A stretch of 17,941 nucleotides of DNA from an uncultured Eubacteriales bacterium (GTDB taxonomy: Bacteria > Bacillota > Clostridia > Oscillospirales > Oscillospiraceae), in the NCBI GenBank assembly GCA_902461475.1, contig CABPXX010000001.1, forward strand, positions 1-17,941, given 5' to 3'. Under the pieces are notes generated by a model that saw only the letters and a program-made list of their open reading frames with translations, was not told where the DNA came from and ran no database searches. The position numbers and the translations under genes are program-made. Shown here piece by piece: positions 12,991 to 17,941 of the stretch. How positions within the stretch are numbered: the stretch's first letter is position 1; each line of letters begins with the position of its first letter.

Positions 12991-13082
12991 TGACAGGGGA
13001 GCTCCAGGGAAGGAGCTGAGAGGCAGGTATATCCTGCGACCCTTAACCTGATCTGGGTAATGCCAGCGTAGGGAGCATCCAT
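12991..13082 (+). ncRNA. TPP riboswitch (THI element)
   Basis: The conserved aptamer core is present: CTGAGA (13016-13021), GACCC then AACCTGAT (13038-13052), CTGG-GTAATG-CCAG (13053-13066) and GCGTAGGGA (13066-13074). Stems seen are GCTCC/GGAGC (13001-13005 and 13012-13016), GCAGG/CCTGC (13023-13027 and 13033-13037) and CTGG/CCAG. A terminator hairpin follows at 13094-13124, so control is most likely by premature termination when thiamine pyrophosphate is plentiful. It precedes a thiamine-precursor uptake operon. Confidence 0.95.
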
Positions 13083-13093
13083 GTTTTGTCATG

Positions 13094-13124
13094 CCCCGCC
13101 GGTATTGCCGGCGGGGTATTTTTT
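13094..13124 (+). terminator. Riboswitch-controlled terminator
   Basis: CCCCGCCGG (13094-13102) pairs with CCGGCGGGG (13108-13116) around TATTG and is followed by TATTTTTT. It lies between the TPP aptamer and the first gene, the usual place for the expression platform. The antiterminator was not resolved by eye. Confidence 0.9.
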
Positions 13125-13142
13125 ATGCATGGAGGAAGAGCA

Positions 13143-13445
13143 ATGAAAGCAAGTGTTGCCATTCAGAGTCTGCCCCAGGCGGACAACGACCAGGAACTGG
13201 TGCGCATGGTGGACGAGGTCATCGACTACATCCGTTCCACCGGCCTGAACTACTATGTGGGCCCCTTTGAGACCACCATCGAGGGGGATAACTACGACCA
13301 GCTCATGGATATTGTCAAGGAGTGCCAGCACGTGGCCGTCCGGGCGGGTGCCCCCAAGGTGTCCGCCTACATCAAGGTGGTCTACGAGCCGGAAGGGGAG
13401 ATTCTCACCATTGATCAGAAAGTTACCAAACACCACCAGGGCTAA
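13143..13445 (+). CDS. Thiamine-binding protein, MTH1187/YkoF-like (DUF77)
   Basis: A 100-residue protein of the Thiamine_BP family (MTH1187/YkoF fold), small ferredoxin-like proteins that bind thiamine or its hydroxymethylpyrimidine moiety in the cytoplasm and often accompany thiamine-related ABC transporters. Family features are ASVAIQSLPQ at the start, VDEVIDYIRSTGLNYYVGPF and ETTIEGDNYDQLMDIVKECQ, then VRAGAPKVSAYIKVVYEP. The ATG at 13143 follows GGAGGAAG (13131-13138); an in-frame upstream extension would read through the terminator hairpin and is rejected. It is the first gene after the TPP riboswitch and overlaps the likely permease start. It may buffer or hand over the imported pyrimidine; the exact role is inferred. 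Confidence 0.92.
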   Translation: MKASVAIQSLPQADNDQELVRMVDEVIDYIRSTGLNYYVGPFETTIEGDNYDQLMDIVKECQHVAVRAGAPKVSAYIKVVYEPEGEILTIDQKVTKHHQG

Positions 13446-14202
13446 GCTGCCCGGGATCGCCGGGGTGGCGGTGCTGCTGGTGGTGTGGCAGCTGGTGTGT
13501 GTGTCCGGGCTGGTGCCCAGCTACATGCTGCCCTCCCCGGTGCAGGTGGTCACCGCCTTTGTCACCGACGCCCCCTCCCTGTGGGAAAACCTGCTCATCA
13601 CCTTGCAGGAGGCTGCCCTGGGCCTGTGCATCGGGGTGGCGGTGGGCTTTGTGTTCGCCGTGGCCATGGATGCCTTTGAACTGCTGTACAAGATTTTCTA
13701 CCCCATTCTGGTCATCACCCAGACCATCCCCACCGTGGCCATTGCGCCCCTGTTGGTACTGTGGTTTGGGTATGAAATGACCCCAAAGGTTATTTTGGTG
13801 GTGCTGGTCACCTTCTTCCCGGTGACGGTGGGGCTGCTGGATGGCTTCCGGGGGGTGGACCCCGACGCAGTGGGGCTGCTGCGCTCCATGGGAGCGGGGC
13901 GGTGGCAGATTTTCCGTTACCTGAAATGCCCCTGGGCTCTGCCCCAGTTCTTTTCCGGGCTGCGCATTGCCGCCGCCTACTCCATTGTGGGCGCCGTCAT
14001 CAGCGAGTGGCTGGGTGGCTTCGGCGGCCTGGGTGTGTACATGACCCGGGTGAAAAAGGCCTTTGCCTTTGACAAGATGTTTGCTGTGATCTTTTTGATT
14101 TCCGCCCTGTCCCTGGCCCTCATGGCCCTGGTGGGGTGGCTGGAGCGGCGGTGTATGCCCTACCGCTCCGTGGATGAGGATAAGAGGAGGAATAAGAAAT
14201 GA
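13411..14202 (+). CDS. thiX: Thiamine-precursor ABC transporter permease (ThiX-like)
   Basis: A 263-residue inner-membrane permease of the binding-protein-dependent (SsuC/ThiX) family. About six helices are seen, including IAGVAVLLVVWQLVCVSGL, LLITLQEAALGLCIGVAVGF, VILVVLVTFFPVTVGLLDGF and MFAVIFLISALSLALMALVG. The EAA coupling region is readable: LLRSMGAGRWQIFRYLKCPWALPQFFSGLRIAA. No ATG fits: the frame is open upstream only as a shadow of the preceding gene. I choose TTG 13411 (IRKLPNTTRAKLPGIAG), with GGAAGGGGAG about 11 bases upstream; this overlaps the thiamine-binding protein gene by 35 bases. GTG at 13465 would cut into the first helix. The 3' end overlaps the next start (ATGA), so translation is coupled. 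Confidence 0.88.
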   Translation: MIRKLPNTTRAKLPGIAGVAVLLVVWQLVCVSGLVPSYMLPSPVQVVTAFVTDAPSLWENLLITLQEAALGLCIGVAVGFVFAVAMDAFELLYKIFYPILVITQTIPTVAIAPLLVLWFGYEMTPKVILVVLVTFFPVTVGLLDGFRGVDPDAVGLLRSMGAGRWQIFRYLKCPWALPQFFSGLRIAAAYSIVGAVISEWLGGFGGLGVYMTRVKKAFAFDKMFAVIFLISALSLALMALVGWLERRCMPYRSVDEDKRRNKK

Positions 14203-15227
14203 AGAAGTGGACGTATCGCCTGCTGGCCGGGGCGCTGACCCTGGGCCTGGCGGCGTCTCTCACTGCCTGCGGGCAGAAGACCGAGGACAAGACCCAGGAC
14301 GGAGAGAAGGACCTGGAGAAGATCACCTTCGTGCTGGACTGGACCCCCAACACCAACCACACCGGCATCTATGTGGCCATGGCCAACGGTTATTTTGAAG
14401 ATGCCGGCCTGGAGGTGGAGGTGGTACAGCCCCCCGAGGACGGCGCTGAGGTGCTGGTGGCCTCGGGCAAGGCCCAGTTCGGCGTGTCCTTCCAGGACTA
14501 CATCGCCCCCGGCCTCATTGGGGACGATCCCCTGCCCATCACCGCTGTGGCTGCCATCATCCAGCACAACACCTCCGGCATCATCTCCCGGGCTGGAGAG
14601 GGGATGGACACCCCCAAGGGCCTGGAGGGCCACAAGTATGCCACCTGGGACCTGCCCGTGGAGAAGGCCACCATCCAGCAGGTGATGGAGGCCGATGGCG
14701 GCGACTTCAGCAAGGTGGAGCTCATTCCCTCCACCGTCACCGACGAGGTGTCCGCCCTCCAGAGTAAGTCTGTGGACGCCATCTGGATTTACTACGGCTG
14801 GGCGGGCATCGCCTGTGAGGTGGCAGGTCTGGACACCGACTACTTTGAATTTGCCGACATTGACCCGGTGTTTGACTTCTACACCCCTGTGATCATCGGC
14901 AACAACACCTATCTCAGCGAGCACGAGGAGGAGTCCAAGGCATTTATGGCCGCTGTGACCCAGGGCTATGAGTACGCCATGGAGCACCCCGAGGAGGCCG
15001 CACAGATTCTCATGGAGGCCGCCCCCGAGCTCAAGAGCAACGAGGAGCTGGTGGTGGAGAGCCAGAAGTACCTGGCCAAGGAGTACCAGGCGGACGCGGA
15101 GCGCTGGGGCGAGATGGACCCGGACCGCTGGAGCGGTTTCTTCACCTGGCTCAACGACAACCAGCTGCTGGAGGGCACCGTGGACCCCAACGCCGGATTC
15201 TCCAACGACTACCTGCCCCAGAAGTGA
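14199..15227 (+). CDS. thiY: Pyrimidine-precursor-binding lipoprotein (ThiY-like, NMT1/THI5 family)
   Basis: A 342-residue substrate-binding lipoprotein. The signal sequence [20 protein letters not shown] ends in lipobox LTAC (Cys24). The mature part begins [20 protein letters not shown], the hallmark of the THI5/ThiY family that binds the thiamine pyrimidine HMP or its formylaminopyrimidine salvage form. Other family features: [43 protein letters not shown] and [14 protein letters not shown]. The start overlaps the permease stop and is preceded by AAGAGGAGG. Its own stop overlaps the GTG start of the ATPase gene. With the TPP riboswitch this supports import of thiamine pyrimidine precursors. 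The precise ligand, HMP versus formylaminopyrimidine, is not decided by the sequence. Confidence 0.93.
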   Translation: MKKWTYRLLAGALTLGLAASLTACGQKTEDKTQDGEKDLEKITFVLDWTPNTNHTGIYVAMANGYFEDAGLEVEVVQPPEDGAEVLVASGKAQFGVSFQDYIAPGLIGDDPLPITAVAAIIQHNTSGIISRAGEGMDTPKGLEGHKYATWDLPVEKATIQQVMEADGGDFSKVELIPSTVTDEVSALQSKSVDAIWIYYGWAGIACEVAGLDTDYFEFADIDPVFDFYTPVIIGNNTYLSEHEEESKAFMAAVTQGYEYAMEHPEEAAQILMEAAPELKSNEELVVESQKYLAKEYQADAERWGEMDPDRWSGFFTWLNDNQLLEGTVDPNAGFSNDYLPQK

Positions 15228-16022
15228 TCGTGGACAAGCTGGAAGTACGCAACGTCAGCCTGGCCTTTGGAGACAACCAGGTGCTCCGTGACGTATCCAT
15301 CCACCTCAAGGAGGGGGAGCTGGTGTGCCTGCTGGGGGTGAGCGGCGGCGGAAAGACCACACTTTTCAACGTCATTTCCGGCCTGCTTCGACCCGATGAA
15401 GGACAGGTGTTTCTGGACGGGGAGGACGTGACGGGCCAGCCCGGGCCAGCGCCACGTTGGGGTCCTGGAGGGGGGGGCCGTGCCGGGCCAGCCCGGCCGC
15501 ATCAGCTACATGCTGCAAAAGGACCTGTTGCTGCCCTACCGCACCATTGAGGACAATGTGGCGCTGCCGTTGATGCTGCGGGGGATGAAGAAGAAGGAGG
15601 CCCGGGCCCAGGCCGCCGCCCTGTTTGCCCAGTTTGGGCTGGAGGGCACCGAGAAGAAGTGGCCTGGGCAGCTGTCCGGCGGCATGCGCCAGCGGGCGGC
15701 GCTGCTGCGCACCCACCCGGTCTCCCCGAACGTGGCGCTGCTGGACGAGCCCTTTTCCGCTCTGGACACCCTCACCAAATCCTCGGTACACGAGTGGTAT
15801 TTGAAGGTGATGGAGGACATTCGCCTGTCCACCCTCTTCATCACCCACGACATTGACGAGGCCATCCTCCTCTCCGACCGCATCTATCTTCTGATGGACG
15901 GGCGCATTGGGGAGGAGATCGTGGTGCAAGAGCCCCGGCCCCGACACGTGGAGTTCAACCTCACCCCGGAGTTTCTGGCGTACAAGCGGCGCATCATCGC
16001 CGCCCTCCACGCCCAGGGGTGA
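15224..16022 (+). pseudogene. thiZ: Thiamine-precursor ABC transporter ATPase (ThiZ-like), broken by a 52-nt insertion
   Basis: This should be the ATPase of the thiamine-precursor importer. The first part starts at GTG 15224 (overlapping the thiY stop) and contains [18 protein letters not shown] and Walker A GVSGGGKT (38-45), reading correctly to [10 protein letters not shown]. The frame then shifts. The rest resumes one frame away: [17 protein letters not shown] with the Q-loop, signature LSGGMRQR, Walker B VALLDEP, and switch His in THDIDEA. Between them 52 extra bases lie between two copies of CGGGCCAGCCCGG (15432-15444 and 15484-15496). Removing one repeat unit with the insert leaves 248 codons plus stop, the normal length, reading [15 protein letters not shown] without interruption. 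So it is either a pseudogene, an assembly error, or a reversible off state. Of the two intact pieces, neither has all ATPase motifs. Another ATPase could serve the importer. Confidence 0.9.
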
Positions 16023-16046
16023 AGGAGTTACATTTTATACCAGAAA

Positions 16047-16113
16047 TTTACCCCCGTACCACCGGGAAATTGGCGAGGCCGTGCCTTGACTTGTTCCGGG
16101 GTACGGGGGTAAA
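16047..16113. promoter_or_regulatory. 14-bp inverted repeat spanning the pyrG promoter
   Basis: TTTACCCCCGTACC (16047-16060) and its exact complement (16100-16113) flank 39 bases; after a one-base bulge CCGG/CCGG adds four more pairs. The right arm touches the likely -10 of pyrG. The next T run (16125-16131) is more than 10 bases away, so it is not a textbook terminator. It may be an operator or an RNA structure ending the thi transcript. Confidence 0.6.
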
Positions 16114-16115
16114 AT
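16086..16115 (+). promoter_or_regulatory. Probable pyrG promoter
   Basis: TTGACT (16086-16091), an 18-base spacer and TAAAAT (16110-16115). The -35 lies in the loop and the -10 at the right arm of the 14-bp inverted repeat. The start-site sequence that drives G-reiteration control of pyrG in Bacillus subtilis (a run beginning GGGC) is not visible at the expected start near 16122. Confidence 0.5.
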
Positions 16116-16196
16116 ATTGCGTATTATTTTTTGACAGGGCCGGGCAATGGGGTCCGGCGCAAGGGCGCATCTTCCTGTCCAAAGGAGGAAGCACAT

Positions 16197-17804
16197 ATGG
16201 CCATGAATACGAAATTTATCTTTGTCACCGGGGGTGTGGTGTCCGGTCTGGGCAAGGGCATCACCGCCGCCTCTCTGGGCCGCCTGCTGAAACAGCGGGG
16301 GCTGCGGGTGAAGGTGCAGAAGCTGGACCCCTACCTCAACGTGGACCCGGGCACCATGAGCCCCTACCAGCACGGGGAGGTGTTCGTCACCGACGACGGG
16401 GCGGAGACCGACCTGGATTTGGGCCACTACGAGCGGTTTATTGACGAAAACCTCACCTTTAACTCCTCGGTATCCTCGGGCAAGGTGTACTGGAACGTGT
16501 TGAACCGGGAGCGGCGTGGGGACTACCTGGGGGGCACCGTGCAGATCATCCCCCACATCACCAACGAGATCAAGGCCAACATCTACTCTCTGGAGGGCCC
16601 CGACACCGATGTGGCCATTGTGGAGATCGGCGGCACCGTGGGCGACATTGAGTCCCAGCCCTTCCTGGAGGCCATCCGGCAGGTGGCCGCCGAGCGGGGG
16701 CGTCAGGACGTGATGTTTATTCACGTCTCCCTCATTGTCTCCATTCCCGGCTCCGGGGAGCTCAAGAGCAAGCCCACCCAGCACTCGGCCAAGGAGCTTT
16801 TGAGCCTGGGCATTCAGCCTGACGTCATCATGTGCCGCAGCGATGCCCCCATTCCCCAGGATATTTTGGACAAGATCGCCCTATTCTGCAACATTCCGGT
16901 GGAGAATGCCATCCCCAACCTCACCGCCGACATTCTCTATGAGGTGCCCCTGATGCTGGAGCGGGAGGGGTTGGCCAACGTGGTGGTGCGCCGCCTGGGG
17001 CTCATCTGCCACGCCCCCGACCTCACCGAGTGGGCCACCATGGTGCACCGGGCCAAGAACGTGAAAGACACCGTGGAGATTGCCCTGGTGGGCAAGTACG
17101 TCTCCCTCCACGACGCCTACCTGTCTGTGGTGGAGGCCCTCACCCACGGCGGCATTGAAAACGACGTGAAGGTGCACATCCGCTGGGTGGACTCCGAGAC
17201 AGTGACCCAGGACAACGTGGCCCAGGTGCTGGAGGGCGTGCAGGGCATTCTGGTGCCCGGTGGCTTTGGCAACCGGGGCATTGAGGGCAAAATTGCCGCC
17301 ATCCGTCACGCTCGGGAGAACAACATCCCCTTCTTGGGTATCTGTCTGGGGATGCAGCTGGCGGTGGTGGAGTTTGCCAGACATGTGTGCGGCATGACCG
17401 ACGCCCACTCCTCGGAGCTGGACCCCACCACCACCCATCCCGTCATTGACCTGATGCCCGACCAGGTGGGGGTCACCGACATGGGCGGCACCATGCGTCT
17501 GGGCAGCTACCCCTGCCACCTGGTGGAGGGCACTCGGGTCGCACAAGTTTACGGTGCTCTGGACATCCACGAACGCCACCGCCACCGCTACGAGGTAAAC
17601 AACGCCTTCCGCCCCGAGCTGGAAAAGGCGGGGCTGGCACTCTCCGGCCTGTCTCCGGATGGACGGCTGGTGGAGATGGTGGAGCTGCCCAATCACCCCT
17701 GGTTTGTGGCAGGCCAGTTCCACCCCGAGCTGAAGAGCCGGCCCAACCGGGCTCATCCCTTGTTCCGTGGCTTTGTGGGGGCGGCCAAGGCCTACCAGAA
17801 GTAA
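16197..17804 (+). CDS. pyrG: CTP synthase
   Basis: A 535-residue CTP synthase, which makes CTP from UTP with ATP and glutamine. Start ATG 16197 follows AAAGGAGG (16181-16188); a longer frame from TTG 16131 has no such site. The synthetase domain begins [20 protein letters not shown] (P-loop), with [51 protein letters not shown] and [18 protein letters not shown]. The C-terminal glutamine amidotransferase has the oxyanion segment [10 protein letters not shown], nucleophile Cys383 in FLGICLGMQ and His509/Glu511 in GQFHPEL. All catalytic residues and the normal length are present, so it is intact. It stands alone with its own promoter and terminator, unlinked to other pyrimidine genes in the window. 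Confidence is very high. Confidence 0.98.
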   Translation: MAMNTKFIFVTGGVVSGLGKGITAASLGRLLKQRGLRVKVQKLDPYLNVDPGTMSPYQHGEVFVTDDGAETDLDLGHYERFIDENLTFNSSVSSGKVYWNVLNRERRGDYLGGTVQIIPHITNEIKANIYSLEGPDTDVAIVEIGGTVGDIESQPFLEAIRQVAAERGRQDVMFIHVSLIVSIPGSGELKSKPTQHSAKELLSLGIQPDVIMCRSDAPIPQDILDKIALFCNIPVENAIPNLTADILYEVPLMLEREGLANVVVRRLGLICHAPDLTEWATMVHRAKNVKDTVEIALVGKYVSLHDAYLSVVEALTHGGIENDVKVHIRWVDSETVTQDNVAQVLEGVQGILVPGGFGNRGIEGKIAAIRHARENNIPFLGICLGMQLAVVEFARHVCGMTDAHSSELDPTTTHPVIDLMPDQVGVTDMGGTMRLGSYPCHLVEGTRVAQVYGALDIHERHRHRYEVNNAFRPELEKAGLALSGLSPDGRLVEMVELPNHPWFVAGQFHPELKSRPNRAHPLFRGFVGAAKAYQK

Positions 17805-17813
17805 AAGATACAC

Positions 17814-17851
17814 AAAAGCGGATGCAGCTGTGGAAGTTGCATCCGCTTTTT
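17814..17851 (+). terminator. Intrinsic terminator of pyrG
   Basis: AAAAGCGGATGCA (17814-17826) pairs perfectly with TGCATCCGCTTTT (17838-17850) around an 11-base loop, and the T run follows. It begins 10 bases after the pyrG stop. A-rich and T-rich flanks on both sides would let it work in both directions. Confidence 0.93.
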
Positions 17852-17908
17852 CGAGTTATTTCTCAGGTGTGGGACCTGCGCCCCTGGCAGGGGACGCGCT
17901 CCGCTGGG

Positions 17909-17936
17909 CCCGATTTCTCCCCAATTAGAAATCGGG
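17909..17936. repeat. 10-bp inverted repeat at the window edge
   Basis: CCCGATTTCT (17909-17918) and AGAAATCGGG (17927-17936) form a perfect inverted repeat with an 8-base spacer. A smaller CCCCT..AGGGG pair lies at 17881-17893. No gene is seen after the pyrG terminator; the sequence ends before the context can be judged. Confidence 0.55.
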
Positions 17937-17941
17937 GGAAG

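Noticed and set aside
13086..13142. Longer thiamine-binding protein starting upstream
   Set aside because: It would translate the riboswitch terminator hairpin. ATG 13143 has GGAGGAAG and matches the family start.
15372..16010. Minus-strand open frame opposite the broken thiZ
   Set aside because: It stays open only because of codon bias in the plus-strand gene. Its product is His/Gly/Leu-rich and low in complexity.
16131..16196. Longer CTP synthase starting at TTG 16131
   Set aside because: No ribosome binding site, and the extra residues are unlike any CTP synthase N-terminus. ATG 16197 has AAAGGAGG at good spacing.
1..17941. CRISPR arrays, tRNA or rRNA genes
   Set aside because: No regularly spaced repeat series and no tRNA-like cloverleaf or rRNA sequence was recognised on reading. 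The only tandem repeat is the 15-nt coding repeat at 10987.

Overview
The window looks like a chromosomal segment of a GC-rich Firmicute, most likely a gut Clostridium-class bacterium of the Oscillospirales type. The grounds are strong AGGAGG-like ribosome binding sites, TTGACA/TATAAT-type promoters with 17-base spacers, a TPP riboswitch, LytTR/GHKL two-component signalling, and a large serine recombinase of the kind common in clostridial mobile elements. Taxonomy is inferred from gene content only.

Layout. (1) 1-705: the 3' part of guaA (GMP synthase) and its terminator. (2) About 706-4862: an accessory island inserted between guaA and the next chromosomal genes. It holds an orphan coding remnant, an ArsR regulator with three copies of an ATCAAA..TTTGAT operator, an ArsP-like permease that has lost its C-terminus and runs out of frame into a thioredoxin-like gene that has lost its start, about 660 bp of gene-free DNA with three large palindromes, and an XRE regulator translationally coupled to a large serine recombinase. 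Two look-alike terminators close it. (3) 4908-8658, minus strand: a five-gene operon of two ABC membrane subunits, one ABC ATPase and two tandem paralogous membrane-anchored extracytoplasmic proteins. (4) 8848-10907, plus strand: the divergent LytTR response regulator and GHKL (AgrC-like) sensor kinase that probably control it; a 21-bp-period direct repeat in the shared intergenic region is a good candidate binding site. (5) 10978-12931: a two-gene Septu-type anti-phage system, a PtuA-like ATPase and a PtuB-like HNH nuclease, behind its own promoter. The PtuA-like start carries an odd in-frame 15-nt tandem repeat with an ATG in each unit. (6) 12955-16022: a thiamine-precursor uptake operon under a TPP riboswitch (thiamine-binding protein, permease, substrate-binding lipoprotein, ATPase). 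The ATPase gene is broken by a 52-nt insertion between 13-bp direct repeats; removing one repeat unit exactly restores its frame. (7) 16197-17804: pyrG (CTP synthase) with its own promoter and terminator.

The main system of interest is the Septu-like pair, which sits between a peptide-sensing-type ABC/two-component locus and a riboswitch operon. The other notable signals are structural decay and possible reversible variation: the arsP/thioredoxin deletion, the 52-nt duplication in thiZ, the duplicated membrane-protein gene carrying its copied ribosome binding site, and the repeat at the ptuA start. No tRNA, rRNA or CRISPR array was seen.
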